A stretch of 64,000 nt of DNA from Pseudisothecium myosuroides (GCA_951799445.1 OX637289.1:48460264-48524263), one strand, 5' to 3'; positions 21,862 to 35,630 are shown, counted from the stretch's first letter. Numbers and translations: made by a program. The notes: a model not told the origin generated them from the letters alone.

Positions 21862-23126
21862 TGTGAGCTCCCAATTCGTCACTTGGGACTTATAGTTTTT
21901 TTGTTTTTTTAAATTTTGCAATTTAAGTTGTAATTATATTCAAAAAGCCCTAAAAAGAGTGTAAAACCAAAATGGGCATGTTACAAACCAATATGCCTTT
22001 GGTCCTAAATAGCCTTTCATCCTTAGAATAGCCCTAAATCCACTTGTAAATAGGCTAGAACCACAGAAGTAGTGGAAGCTAGCAGGTTTGCGGATTTTTA
22101 CCCAAATAGCCTAAAACCACTGTGCATGTGACCATGCTTGGCTAAATTGGTCTCAAGAGGGTCCAAGAAGATTCTTAGATAGATTCCTCAAGAGAGATTT
22201 CAGTTTCCTCATCCCATCGCCGAATAATAGAAATCTCAATTGTTAGCATGCAGGTGTCACTTTCTCAAGATGGGCCAACAGAGGAATCTACGGCCACCGG
22301 ATTGTGATCTTGGGTCGGAACCATACAGGGAAGTCAAAAGCAAAATCCATTAGCCAAAATTCCCCCGTATGTGGAAGATTCCCTGACTGCTGGTAAACCA
22401 ACGGAAGTGTCTTTTTACCTTCCATATCAAGACATGCAAGATCAAGACGTGAACTTGCACATCTTTTGGAGAACTCCATAAGAGGTTTCTCAAGAAGTTT
22501 CGGAATTTTCTAGATTGTAGAAATACCCCTTCCGGACGGTCAACCGCCTAAAATCATGATGGAAAATTCATGATAATTACCCTGGTGGCGGTAAAATCTC
22601 ACTAAAAATTAAGTTAGCTTCTTTTATGCTAATAACGCGCCCTGACAAGTTTCATGGTATTTTGATAACGGGAGGCGCCCGAATCACCGACATCCCTTCA
22701 AATTATCCACTTGGCGGGATTTACGTGGAATTGACCGGCGTCCTGGGAGCACACAAAGTCGGAACGAAGTCAACGAAGGATCTTTTCTTACTCCCTAAGA
22801 CCTTCCAGACCACCCTAGCTAGTCACCTCGGTCAGAAAAGGTAACCTCCAAGAAGTAGATTTTTACCCTTTTTATTGATTCTAGTTGGCGTTAGTTTTCG
22901 GTGGGATTTTGGTGTTAGAATAGGGGGTAGGGAGACCCCTAGACAAAAAATGGCCTTCTGAAGCCAATGACGCAATTGGTTTTTGATTTGGAGTTGATCT
23001 CCAGTAGTTAGAGTTTTGGACCGGCGTAAACCTCAAACCAAGTAAAATCCCTAAAAGATAAGGATGAAAATCCGGAAAGATAGGATTACCTAGGTTAAAA
23101 GAAGGGAGGTGGAGGCCTTGGAAGAC

Positions 23127-23134
23127 TATAAAAG
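23127..23134 (+). promoter_or_regulatory. TATA box of LTR copy A
   Basis: TATAAAAG is followed by GGCCCTCATTTCTCTCTC, a good plant core promoter. Copy B has TATATGAGGGCCC at the same place (about 45,110), so the promoter position is conserved though B's TATA box is weaker. Confidence 0.6.
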
Positions 23135-23516
23135 GGCCCTCATTTCTCTCTCAAGCCACCCCCCATGCTTGTTTTGGGATCCGTTGGGTCCATATAATGT
23201 TGGATATTTTGGCATTTTAGCCAAAAATCCTAGTGGTGTTTTTAGGGCCTTTGTTGCCCCGTTGTTGTTGTTATTTCAAGCTTTCAAGTTACCATTTTTT
23301 TGTTGTCCATTGAAGAGAGAGATACTTATGCAATTCTTGAGGTTATCATTGGTACTCGTTACATTGGTTTATTTGGTAAACTAACCCTAGAGAACCGCCC
23401 CTCCGTACCTTGGCGATGCCGCTTAGGGGGGCCTCTAGTGTCTTAATGTGAGTCACGCAGTGCTAATGTGGTAGTTGTTGGTCCTTGTCCACCTTATTCT
23501 CTAGTTTTGTCACCAA

Positions 23517-23590
23517 ACGGCGAAGCTTTGAACCTCCTGCAAGTAGCCAGTTACCTCCACCTCATCGAACGGCGAAGCTTTGAACCTCCT
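23517..23590 (+). repeat. two copies of a reiterated 20-bp LTR motif
   Basis: ACGGCGAAGCTTTGAACCTC occurs at about 23519 and again at about 23569, 50 bp apart, with different sequence between. The same motif occurs five times in LTR copy B. Confidence 0.75.
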
Positions 23591-23700
23591 CGGGTTTAAA
23601 AACCCAAAGTTTAATTTCCAAAAGGAATTTGGAAATTACCAAAGTTTAGTGTCCAAAATTAGGTACATAGCCATAGATTAGGCTACAGTATTATGGGTAG

Positions 23701-26700
23701 GTGTACGTTGGCTTAGGTAGTCCCACGACCAGCATCTTTACCAATATTATGAGGTTTCTCACAATAGGAGACAACCCTCCATTATTCCCTTAAAAAGGAG
23801 AAAATATTGTTATTTTGTTTTCTAGAAAATTCCTCCCGAAGGAATTAAGCCCAAAGCTAGCCCGTAAGACCAACAACTCCAAAAAAATTACGCCAGGCCA
23901 GCCCGCAAGGCCAACCCTGGCCAAGCTTGCAGGCCAAAAACTAGAATTTTTTTCCATTTTTTTTGTTTGAGTCTAAACTAAACTAAAAAAAAGGGGGAAG
24001 AAAAATAGGGGGTAGGGGGGATTATTAAAATTAGGGGGTAGTATTAGAATTAGGGAAATAAAGATCAAACTAAGGGGGGGGAAGTCAAGGTTCAAAGGAA
24101 GTAAAGTAGAATTAGAAGAGGGAGAAAGGTACAATAGAATTTAGGAAGAGATTAATAAGAAATAGGAGCCCAATTAGAAGGGGAGAATAGGAAGACATAG
24201 TATAAATTGAACACTAAAACGTCACCTGCACTCTCATCATTCCACCACCACTCAATCACAACTCCTCACAAACATTCATATACTCCAAGAGCAAAAGCAA
24301 AATATGTGGAAGACTACCAAGAAAGAGGTTCTAATAGGGAAGAAGATGAATAGGGAATAGATTAGCAACAATCCCACAAACCATTGTGGGCCACCGATTG
24401 CTCCAAGCGTAAGAGGAAAAAAGAGGATGCGTCAGACGCATTATTAGAAGTAGTTGGTGGGCATTAAAGGGCACATAGGGGAATAGTGTAGAAGAAAAAA
24501 GATAGAAGGGGTAGAAAAAGAGAATAGCGAGATAAGCAGAGTTGGATTTTCTTTAATATAAAGTGACCGCTTCCACAAACAAAAGCGAATCACCAAGATG
24601 GCAATCGAAGGAAACCTAATCGACTTAATTTGTGATCTCCAAGACGAGGTGGATTACTAAACTCCCTCCTTGCATTCCAATTTGCAAAACTAACCATTAT
24701 TAGGGAGGCCGAGAGCTAGGCCAAAGACTAAGATTTAGGCCAAAATAGATTAGAGAATCCTAGAGTAGGGGTCTAGAGGTTTTCAAAAACCTAAAATACA
24801 CCCAAATCCGAGCTAAAACGAAGAAGTTATGAACGGATGAAGTTAGGGAGTCATGTTAGATGAGACTTAGCAAAATTCATCCAAGGGGAATAAAGAATAG
24901 AATCCACAAAGTGAGAATAGTTTAGAAATCAAAAGTGAAATTAGAAATTAATTGTGAATTTAGGGTTGACCGTAATCAGTGGATGAAGTTTGAAGGACCG
25001 AGTAGCGGTCAAACTTCATCCATGGATAACTTTTGCTAGAAAGCACCAAATCTAATGTAACTAGTCATAGTAGAAAGTTAAAATCAGGGTTTACAAAGAA
25101 CAAGTCCTAACCTTCTAAAAATAGTAATTTACCAAGCGTCATTAAGCCCCTTAGGTAAAACTAGAAGGCAAATTAGGAGCTTTTAGGATTAGGTTTAGGT
25201 CAATTATAGATTTAGAAACTTATAGAACAAGCTTAAGGTAACCCAAAACTAAACCCAATTCAAGGAAAGACTTAAACCCCAAGCAATTGGGAAGGGATGA
25301 AGTCCAAAACAAATAATGGATGAATCCTTGAGGATTTCATCCATTTGAGTCAAGGCTTGATAATTAGGTTAAACTTAGGGATTCATACTTATAGCCCAAA
25401 TTCCAAGTCAATTCGGAATTAGGAGTCCATAGAAACAAATGGATGAAATTTAGGAGCACCCATTAGGACTAAAACTTCATCCGTCCATAACTTTCTCTAG
25501 GAGAGTCCAAATCAAACAGACTTTACACTTTTAGAAATGGCATGAGGTACTCTTTTACTTAGGATAGATAAGTTCCGATTGAGATTACCTCCTCTCCTAA
25601 GACACCAAGCCTCTTAGGTTTTGATTCAGACTTAGCAGTCATCGTAATTCCAATTAGGGTTTTGTTTTCATTATCCGAATTAGCAAATCTTAGGAACATA
25701 GAAAAGATCCATTGCTTGGAAGGCACAATGGATTGGCGCTAGACACCCATAGAACGAGTCAAAACAGTTATTTACCAAGCGCTTGGTTGTGCTCGTTTAT
25801 TTACCAAGGGTGGATAAATAAGCACTCACAGGGGGGCTTTATATACTTGTTAGAAGGCCCCACCACCTAAATTTACCACAAGATATTTCGTCTTTTACTC
25901 AAAAACTAACCCTAAGCTAAATCCTAATCTACCCTAAGATATTTGCTAAATAATCTTTGTTTGATCAAAGAATTTTCTAAAACAAGATTTAATTAGCAAG
26001 GAAAGCTTGTCCAAATAAAATCCAAGATTTTTCCCAAAAATATTTAGGAAATTAACTCAATTCACTCTGAGATATTTCGTGAATAACCATAGGATATTTT
26101 CAAATATTCTCAGTTTAATCTAAATTGGCTTTTAAAGAAAAGATTTGAAATCTTAACTAAATCCAATCTTTGATTTTTCCCAAGATATTTTGCAAATTAA
26201 CCTAGAATTACCATTAATTATTCTAAAAAAATCAAATCTACTACTGAACCTTTCATATTTTTTTTAAAACAACTTGAAATTGAAAACCAATTGTGCCATC
26301 GCATTTAAAAGATCCAAATTAGATGAGAAGGCCTCCTTTCCCCTTCTTCCACGCTGTAAATACTTGCAAAAATCACTAATGGTATTTCTAAATAAAAGTC
26401 AAAACTCCAACTATAGGAATCTGCAATTTTCAAAAAAACTAACTAGCAAGAGTTGCGTGGAAGGTTCATGAGAGTAAGAAAAGACTTCTTCTTTGCGACA
26501 TTTGGACACCGTTAGCTCTTGGTTCGCCGGTCAACCCGCCGCCATGTTGTAAATTTTTGTTAAATTTGATGTTGTCAATTCTGATACTTCTGACTATCAA
26601 AAAGTTTTCAAAATTGACAAGTCTCTTATCTGAGACACAAAACTATAATCTAATTTTTAATAAGATTTTACCGCACTTTGAATAATTTCTATGAATTTAC

Positions 26701-28146
26701 TATTAGTTTCAAAGGCACTTGACTTCTTATGGAGTTATTGTGGAGTTTTGTAAAATCCCAAAACTTTTGGACAATCTTCTAGGTTATGTCTAAAAGCTAA
26801 AGGCAAAACCAAACCTCCAATAAAGATGCTAAAATTAGTAATTCCTTAATAATTTCTACCAAAGGGGAAAATCATTTTACTACCAAGGTTTGTTGTAGAT
26901 GATTAGCTCCAATGTTGACCTTTTGGCATGCTTTTATTTTAAAAGCAATTTTCTAAAAATTTCAATAGCCTCGTCCTTCGTCTACTTTGCATTTTGGTTC
27001 ATATTCATAATCACTTGAAAGACTTTCATAAACTAATCCAAATTCTTCATGAATTGGATCTAAACACTTTAAAACATAAACACAGACTTTTATGATTTAG
27101 CCAGGTTGTCACATATACTCTATAGGTTGAGTTTCACATGGACAAGACACTAAAACTAGCTAACTCTCACATCTTTACTTCTCTCTGAAACACTAATCTA
27201 AACTCTAAGATACTTAACTAAGATCTAAAAATGAAAAAGTTGAGTATTTTGTGCTTTCCATGATTTCAAACTCTTTACTAATCCTGTAGGGACTTCTACC
27301 AAACTCTTCTCAACTAACTAATTTATACTATTTTTCATGAATTGACACTAAAAACTAACAATAAATTGTAAAAAATAAACCCAGAGTTCCAAGTACTAAT
27401 ATAACTTAAGGGCTCACGCCTATGGGCGATGATTCTCTACAAGGTCATTCACAAGGCCAACAATTCAATTCTTACAAGGATTCCAATAGGTGGCCCTTAA
27501 CCCCTAAAGGTCAGAGACTATGTTTTCACCAAAATTGCTCTAAAACTGCCATTTCTAATACAAGTACCAAACTTTAGAAAAAAAATATTTTTGTATACAT
27601 GTAAACATAAGATCTTATAGAGCACTAGTTTGAGAAGTTGTGGAAAAAATTTCAGAATTTTCCACCGAGCGGATTGCAAGATATTAGCATTTGAATTGAC
27701 AAAAAACCTTTATTTGTCCCTGCGAAAATCCAGGCAGCTGCACTTCACAAGGTCAAATTTGTATGAAAAAATGCCCAAAATGGTGATTACTCTTTGAATT
27801 CACTCTTCTAGGCAAGTTGGCTACATGCTTGAAAACTTTCAAATCATTTGGAATTGCACAACACATAGGAAAAAAATAGTAAGTAGAAAGAAGTAGAGAA
27901 TGATTCAAAACACTAAATTGTTAAGAATTTATTTATGGAATTGAAAAATGCCAATCCCAATGGTTGTAATGTTGTAATAAATAATCTACATTCAATGTTT
28001 TTATTTTTATTCAAAAAATTGGAAATTGAGTGAAATAAAGGACTTCAAAGTTTATTTTAGAGTAGAGATTCCATAACTACCCTCAAACTAAGAATCTTCA
28101 TTTTTTTTGACTCATTAATCCAAATGGAATGACTTAAAGCTTTCCA
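23701..28146. other. long AT-rich tract of decayed repeats, no gene
   Basis: No reading frame above about 65 codons and no domain. Purine-rich runs around 23,980-24,200 and the general look suggest remnants of retroelement internal DNA. Only the inverted GGATGAA/TTCATCC pairs (separate entry) stand out. Confidence 0.45.
24834..25487. repeat. four GGATGAA...TTCATCC inverted pairs
   Basis: Pairs at about 24834-24876, 24980-25024, 25314-25347 and 25438-25487. Pairs 2 and 4 are followed by similar text (ATAACTTTTGCTAGAAAG against ATAACTTTCTCTAGGAGAG), so they are probably diverged copies of one unit of about 460 bp. Confidence 0.55.
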
Positions 28147-28680
28147 CGTACGTGTAAATCTAAAGAACCAATTTCAAATTTTTATTTTAAAAAAAAATGA
28201 TTTTTAAAGAATATTTTTGAGCTACCTGGGCTGCCCGCCATACACAGAAAATTACATATCATACAATAACTTTTTAACCATGAAGTCAAAAGTTATGAAA
28301 ATTGTTGGGCCTTAAAGCTACTCTTTGGACACATCTTTTGTAAAAATTTCAAAGAAAAAAAAGAAAAACTTCACTTGTCATGAGCTGCCCAAAATCGCTA
28401 TGTTGTCAAAAAACGTACATGTAAATCTAAAGAACCAATTTCAAATTTTTATTTTAAATAAAAATGATTTTTAAAGAATATTTTTGAGCTACCCGGGCTG
28501 CCCGCCATACACAGAAAATTACATATCATACAATAACTTTTTAACCATGAAGTCAAAAGTTATGAAAATTGTTGGGCCTTAAAGCTACTCTTTGGGCACA
28601 TCTTTTGTAAAAATTTCAAAGAAAAAAAATAAAAACTCCACTCGTAATGAGCTGCCCAAAATTGCTATGTTGTCAAAAAA
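28147..28680 (+). repeat. 267-bp tandem duplication
   Basis: Two adjacent copies, 28147-28413 and 28414-28680, of equal length and only a few differences by eye (for example ACCTGGGC against ACCCGGGC). No coding capacity. Confidence 0.9.
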
Positions 28681-29042
28681 CGGTGTTTGGACCTTTAGGG
28701 CTTAATGCAATACAAAATTCTTTGTACGAACATCAATTGATTGCCAAAGGAAAATAGGAAAATTTGCTTGTGGAACAAGACAACACATAGGTGCTCCAAA
28801 GTGCCGAGGGATAGCCCTGCTCCTTTGGCATTGCATGCAATGAAGTGCTTCAATGATGTGTGCTAGGGGTTAGATGAGTACATTGCTTTTGGGGGAACAA
28901 TGACTTCTATGGAGAGTTCCGAAGGAAAAATGAGCCAGTGTATTAATACTGGGAAGGTGTGAGACGCACTCTCAATGAACCATTTGTGATGCGGGAAACA
29001 CTATGAGATGGATTTTGGCCGCATTCAATAGTCCCCGGTGAG

Positions 29043-30254
29043 GTGGAAGACCAATTCTTAGACAACGGCACTTTTCCTGAAGAGTTTGCGGAAGATGCAC
29101 CCTTTGTTGGTCGTAGGCGAGATCGTCCACAACCTTCATTTCGTGTTGGCCGTGATGTGTATGCGGGTTACTTTCTTACTATGCGCCCCGCTAATTGTGA
29201 CCTCCGTCCAGTTTGGATTACTTGGGCATTTACAAATCCCAGTCCAGATCTAACGCATATCAATTTCATTCAATTGAAATAGGATCATTGCAAGAAACAC
29301 CAACCCATTTTCGTAGCATTTTCTATAGTACTCATTTTTTTTCCGGGAGTATTGTATGATTAGTAAAACAATTTTAAAAAAATGTAAAAAATATTTTTCA
29401 TGTACACACCTTTAAGAAGAAGTTACCCTATGAAGAAAAAGCATAGAAAAATTCTCTAAGTAGGAGAACTAGATAAGTGCAAAATCTCATGAAAATAGGT
29501 ACTTTCACATTTTAATTTGTAAAAAATAGGAAAAGCAATTTTTAAAAAAACTAAAAATTGGAAATTTGGGAAAACTTCATGATGAAGAATTTTCACCAAA
29601 AGAATGATCTTAAAACCATCTTCAATGTTTAGAAATACCCGCGCAAGGGAGCCCTGTTTGCACGCATGTGGAAGACATAAAATAAAATATTTTTAAATTT
29701 TCTTTGGTAGAAACATTACTTCCTACTATAGGAATAGACCATAATAATTTCAGCTCTAGATCATTAAATTTGAATACTCCCCAATACTAAAAAACCCTAA
29801 ACTGCAAAGTGTGACAAATTAGCTAAACTGAAATTTAAATATAAAATGATTTTTGAAAATTTCTAAAAAATAAGGGATCTAAATACTATCAAGATAGACA
29901 TCTCCAATAAAAATTTCAAGTTAATAGCGTTCATGCTTCAAAAATTATAGCCAATGACAAGTTCGTCACTTCAATTGTGACACAAAATAGTACCGGTCTT
30001 TCTTGCAATCACCTAGTACTAAAAACCCGTGTCATTTCAGCATGTTGACAAGAAGACATATTTTGGATGAGATACGGTGTGACAACTCAGAGGTCTCTAT
30101 GAGCTGGAATCATACGGATACTATCATGACGGCTTGGAAGCTCCGTGTGAGAGCGGGGACTTTAGATCCCAAAGTCAAAGTACAGATTTGCATCACCAAA
30201 GAGTCTATGAGCTCCATAGTGGCTAGGAAAAGGAATAATGTACCCTTGGAGTGA
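29043..30254 (+). pseudogene. gene remnant split by a TIR element
   Basis: Two coding-like pieces with normal plant codon use stand out from AT-rich DNA. The left piece (29043-29282) reads PSFRVGRDVYAGYFLTM and RPVWITWAFTNP, then INFIQLK. The right piece (about 30042-30254) reads SWNHTDTIMTAWKLRVRAG and ends at a stop. A TIR element lies exactly between them. The left piece resembles the barrel-like end of the DUF7869 gene at the start of the window (GCWVLVRP, VWQG, FLLQYWRP), so it may be a decayed member of the same family. That link is a weak inference. Confidence 0.45.
29280..30015. mobile_element. 736-bp non-autonomous TIR element
   Basis: Ends TAGGATCATTGCAAGAAA at left and, in reverse complement, TAGGTGATTGCAAGAAAG at right. 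AT-rich, no ORF. Its body matches, with divergence, the right half of the inverted repeat at 32.3-34.1 kb (AAAACTAAAAATTGG, GCAAGGGAG, GACATAAAATAA). That structure has closely similar inner ends (GGTGATTGCATGAAAGACTA). Confidence 0.65.
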
Positions 30255-32266
30255 GGATGAATAGTTTGTAGGCATAGCAAGTCAATAAGAATTTTAGAAG
30301 TTTGTAGGATATCTTTAAATATCTTTTAAATATCTTTTAGATATCTTTAAAGAGTTGAAAAATTCTAAAAAATAGTATTTCAAAAAAGGATTGTAAGGAG
30401 TTGTAGAAGTGATACAAAAAAAGATTGATAGGTTATTTTTTATAATATGCTGTAAGAAAAGGAAAATAAAATAGAAAATAGAATTGTTAAAAAAAATTAG
30501 ATTGGAAGGGAGAAGTAGATTTTGTTTGCAAGTTGCTTTAGTTCATTGGATTGACCTTTATTTGACCTTTATTTCAAATTTGATTGTGGTGAATTTTGCG
30601 CAATAAAATATGTTTGTATTGTTAATTTCTTGTATTATATTGCACGTTTTGTGGTTTATTTATTGTATTTCAATTGTCCATATTTGTTTGTTTCAAGCGC
30701 TAAATGCATCTAAGTATTTTATGATACTAAATCTTGGACTTCTCTACCAAAGTGTATGGAAAATCTTTTTGAAATCAATCTTATATTGAATCACACATTA
30801 TGAATGGTCCAAGTTCGAGTATCATTGGACTCCTTGAAATGTCCAAATAGTGCCAACTAAGTATATTCAAAGAGACGGATAGAAAAATATGTGTGCTTTG
30901 TAATGGACCCGTATACCTTGAAATATGAATTGTGTAGTGTGCTTAGTAAAGAGTGTTGGTATTGTTTCTTATATTTGCAGAAATTCATGGTTCATTGGGC
31001 ATATCATAATTTCAATATATTGCACTGTCTCATTTTAATGAAATCTTTTGTAAACTAAATTGAAGATCATGATTATAATGAGACTCCAAATTTTTTCATT
31101 TTTAATAAATATGGCCTTCTAAACTCGGGCTCTAGTTTTTGTTGGATTCAACAACTATGAATTCCATGGAGCTTTGCACTTGAGTTTTGAAAGTCTCAAA
31201 ATGACCATTTTGTCTCAATTTAACAAATAAGGCCTTCTCTTGGTCTTGTGTACTGTATTTTTATGATAAACATTTCTTTCATTTTTCAATGCTGGGTTTA
31301 CTTATGTTTTTTATAACAATTTTTTTATAAATTCTCTATATGAGTCTGTGTGGTGTCATTGTTGTATTTTGGTCTCAAACGTTTTAGGGTTGCTTGAATG
31401 TAATGAGTGGTCTCTGTATAATCTCCTTGGGCTCTTTTGCATCCTCTGCTAGCAAAAGTAGTAGACCATCCCACACTATTAGGTAGTGGGGAACTGTGAA
31501 TACTTCCTAATGGCCTTGCATACCAATGTCATACTTCTGTAATATGTATGCTTGTTGCTATTAGTACTTGAACTTAGTAAAATAACCAGTGGTCTTGATA
31601 CATTTCAATATCAATTTATTAGATTGTTTCAATTTAATAAATCTTTTTAAATTCTAAATTTAGGAAGATAATTAAAATAAAAATCCACTTTTTTCATTTT
31701 AATGAATATATCCTTTTTAATGGATTAAATATATACTAGACAGTGGGCCCTATTCTTGATACTTTAAAATATTTTAGCATACTATTAAGTTTGTTTTTTC
31801 CTAAAAAGTCATTGTAGCTTGATAGTACTACAAATACAATTATATTGAAATCTACATTTTTTTATGAATGATATTTTTACAATTTTCACAAATGAGTATA
31901 GATGAATTGACTCTTATCTACATCCTTATACAAATATGTTGAAAGAATGACTACAAAAAACATTTGGACAATATTTAAGCTTCACACATTGTACGTCTAA
32001 CATGTCCTATGAGCAATTTTTAAAGTAATGAGCCAAAGAGGCCAAAATTTATTATGAAGGTGGATGTTATCCTTATAAATATAGTAGTTAGCTTTCAAGT
32101 ATTTGAAAAATTGTTTAATGTTTAAAATTCACTTTTGCTAATTTATCACTCTTATAATTTTCATAGTTTTTAGGATTTTCAAGTCCTAAAATCCATATAT
32201 ATATATATATATATGTTGTTGTTGAGAAATATTGAAACTCGAAAAATATTGAAACAAATATGAGTC
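30255..32266. other. AT-rich, no gene
   Basis: No reading frame or domain of note. Short internal repeats of ATATCTTT near 30,310-30,350 and a (TA)n run near 32,192-32,213 are the only structures seen. Confidence 0.45.
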
Positions 32267-34130
32267 CTACAATTTACAATGTCCTCTAAGAACTCTTACA
32301 ACCCCACTTTGCAGTTCTTCAGATTTTTCTTCTTTAATTCCATTTTAAATTTTTTATTTTATACAATCTTGATCAACACACCAAATTTTAATTTTAGAAT
32401 ACAAAATTCCATTTTTGATCAATTATTTTGTGTGTTTTTCAATGTATTACATAATAATTTATTGAAAAATATTGGTGATGAAATTTTTTAAATTTTAATG
32501 TGGAAACATTTAAGAAATATCAATGTATACATCTCACTTTGAGGAAAAATTTGCATTACCAAAGAAAATTTTTATACTAGGATGATTGCATGAAAGACTA
32601 GTCAATTTTGTCACACGTTAGCAAAATTTGGGTTGTCTTTTACTACATTTGAATTATGAACCCAATGCCAAAAACAAAAAATAGAATGTCTAGATGTCTT
32701 GATTGCAATTGTAACCCTTATTTTTCAAAAAAAATCCGAAAATCATTTAATATTTAAAGTTCACTTTCTCTAATTTGTCACACTTTCAAGTTTAGAGGTT
32801 TTGAATACTATTGAGAGGTTCAAATTAATGGTTTTCAGTAAGACATGTCTGTGCAAAGAGGCCTCCCTTGCGCACGCAGTTGTGAACAATAAAAATAGTT
32901 TTAACCTCATTTTTTTGTTGAAACTTATTACTAGGAAGTCCTTCCAAATGGCCAATTTTTAGTTTTTTTTATAATTTTTTTCCTATTTATTACAAATTAA
33001 AATGTCAAAGTATGTATTTTTTCACCACAATTCTATGTCCAATAATATGTTCAAAAAAATACATACTTTGACATTTTAATTTGTAATAAATAGAAAAAAC
33101 AATCATTAAGAAAACTAAAAATTGGCCATTTGGGAGGACTTCCTAGTAATGAGTTTCAACTAAAAAAATGAGGTCAAAGCCATTTCTATTGTTCACAATT
33201 GTGCGTGCAAGGGAGGCTTCTTTGCACAGATGTGGAGGACATAAAATAATGTATTTTTAGATGCCCTACGATAGGAACATGTCTGCCTACTATAAAAATG
33301 TATTAGAGAAAGTTCAACTGAAAACCATTAATTTGAACCTCTCAATAGTATTCAAAACCCCTAAATTTGAAAAAATGATAAATTAGAGAAATTCAATTTT
33401 AAATATTAAATTATTTTTTAAATTTTTTGAAAAATAAGGGATATAATTACAATCAAGATATCTAGAAATAGATTATTTGTTTTTGGCATTGGGATCTTAA
33501 TTCAAAAGTTATAGCACAAAACAATCTTCTCTTGCTAAAGTGTGACAAAAATCAACTAGTCTTTCATGCAATCACCCGCTATAGAAAATTCAATGTTGAG
33601 GTGTTGCCTTCCCAAATTTTATTAAATAGATATTTCTAAATTGTTATTATATTTTACTAACTGACCCTTGTATTTTGACTTTGCTTATACCTTTGAGTAT
33701 GATGATGCAATTGGTTTCCCAAACCTAATTATAATTTGGAGATATTTATTACACAAATATTTAGAAAGGCAATACCTTGACATTGAATTTTTTGTAGTGT
33801 TAAATTTTTCCTTGGTAATGTAGATTTTTCACAAAGTGAAATGTGCACATTGATGTTTCTTAAATGTTTCCACAATAAAATAAAAAAAATTCATCACCAA
33901 TATTTTTCAATCAATTATTATGTAACACATTGAAAAACACACAAAACAACTTACCAAAAATGGAGTTTTTGTTTTCTGAAGTTGAAATTTGGTGTCTTGA
34001 TCAAAATTGCATAAAATAATAAATTTAATAAGATGGTTTGAGAATAAATTCTTAAAAAGGAATTTAAGTAGAAAACCTAAAGAGCTGCAAAGTGGGGTTG
34101 CAAGAGTTCTTGGAAAATATTGTACATCAC
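32267..34130. repeat. 1.9-kb near-palindromic inverted repeat
   Basis: The left arm, about 32267-33030, is repeated in reverse complement at about 33055-34130. Matching pairs include CAACCCCACTTTGCAG with CTGCAAAGTGGGGTTG, GTGGAAACATTTAAGAAA with TTTCTTAAATGTTTCCAC, and ATACATACTTTGACATTTTA with its complement next to the centre. The inner borders GGATGATTGCATGAAAGACT mark a smaller TIR element inside. The right arm is longer because a MITE is nested in it. Confidence 0.85.
33579..33799. mobile_element. 221-bp MITE nested in the inverted repeat
   Basis: The left end CTATAGAAAATTCAATGTTG and the right end in reverse complement CACTACAAAAAATTCAATGT are imperfect TIRs of about 35 bp. The piece is absent from the left arm of the inverted repeat, so it inserted after the palindrome formed. 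The CACTACAAAAA end suggests a CACTA relative. Confidence 0.7.
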
Positions 34131-35630
34131 AAACAAAATGACTTTACCAAATAGCAATATACAATCTTTCAAATTTAAAGGAATGTAGAGTAATTTCTTT
34201 GTCAATTGGTAATCTTGATTCTAGTGGTAATCGGTATCCTAGGCCCCTTTCTAAAGATACATTCTAATCATTTGCAATGCCAAGAATCTAGAGTAATTTC
34301 TTGGTCAACAAATCTTGACTTAAGAGATAATCAATGATCTCAACCTTCTCTACTGACACATCTTGTAATAAGACAATCCTTGAAAATTTGCCATATTGTA
34401 TACATACCTAATTGAACAATTTCTACATGTGAAGTTGCAAATACATGTAACTTCATTTAGAAGCCCACTTGTCCCCAATGACGATCATTACAAATGTTCA
34501 AGTGTAATATTAGCTCTAATTTTAGCACCATTCATTCATCCAACAAGTAAATGTGCAATACTAGCATCACAATAAAATTAGAAGAGGATATAGATTTATC
34601 CATTACCTCAATTTATTTTCTATAACTACAACACTAAAGAAATTACAAATTTTTCAAACACTACCCAACATCTATAGATTGTAGAGAGGTTACAGATTTG
34701 CCAAGTACTAATTTTATTTTCTAGGAATTAGTAAAACACACTCAATATTTCATGCCACACTAATTTGAAAGAAAATATATTACAACTAGTGCATCTTTTG
34801 TAAATTACTGTCCCACACTAATAGAAACAAGCACTTTAGTAACAACCGAGCCATAATTCCTAAACATGGATCCCCTATTACAATTGAAAAGCCTAAAACT
34901 CACATCAAATCTCAAACAAGTGCCTCCAAAACTAGAGTGCATACGGGGCACTTATGGCAACTAAGACAAATCCAACCAAACACATAGAAGAGTAAGAAAT
35001 GAAGGAAAAGACAATACCATGTAAACCCGAAACTTCGACTACAATAAACTTACATTCTCTTGAGCTCAAAGCCACACTAACATAAAACTCACTAATTATA
35101 ATCACCTAGCCTCAATAGTGACTTCCAAAATTCACACCAAGGCAAGGACCAAAAATTGAGTTACCTATTTATGAGCACATCAACTGCAATAGCAACAAGA
35201 ATGACCTTGCTACTAAGAAAACATAACTCCTAGCATGGCCACCTTGAACGAAGAACTTCGAAACAATCATTTTGACACTTTTTCTGGGAACAGTCTTCTC
35301 AATACATTTTGAAATTGCCAACAGAAGGATGCATATTGCATGGACGGGGTCTTAGGCCCATTCTAACTAAAATTTGCCATCCTTTGATTTCAACTTCTTC
35401 ACAAAAACCATCGCTACAAAAAATGCAAAGACAACAACCTCTATGAATACCTCCCTCAAGTCATTTCCAACAAATGCAATTGTTTTCAATCAATGATCAA
35501 CACGATAACTATATTCACAAAGGATGACAAATTACAATGAAAACTTTCAAATTAAAATTGCATGCAAAAATCATGGTCAAGAGATTCAAAAAACAAGATA
35601 GCCAACAATTGGTCAAGATTGCCAACCTGG
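34131..35630. other. no gene seen; downstream flank of the PPR gene
   Basis: AT-rich DNA without reading frames. It contains the presumed 3' UTR and terminator of the PPR gene near its right end. I see no clear poly(A) signal that decides the end. Confidence 0.4.

Larger units (their letters stand above)
21862..23700 (+). mobile_element. LTR (family 1, copy A)
   Basis: Starts TGTGAGCTCCCAATTCGTCA and aligns by eye, with many differences, to copy B at 43847 over its length. Shared blocks are the start, AAAAAGCC(A/C)T, the GTCAACCG region, the TATA region, the TTTGGATATTT-like region and the GGCGAAGCTTTGAACCTCC motif. The right boundary is not clear; clear similarity fades near 23,700. No PBS was recognised after it. 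An old copy, judging by the divergence. Confidence 0.7.
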
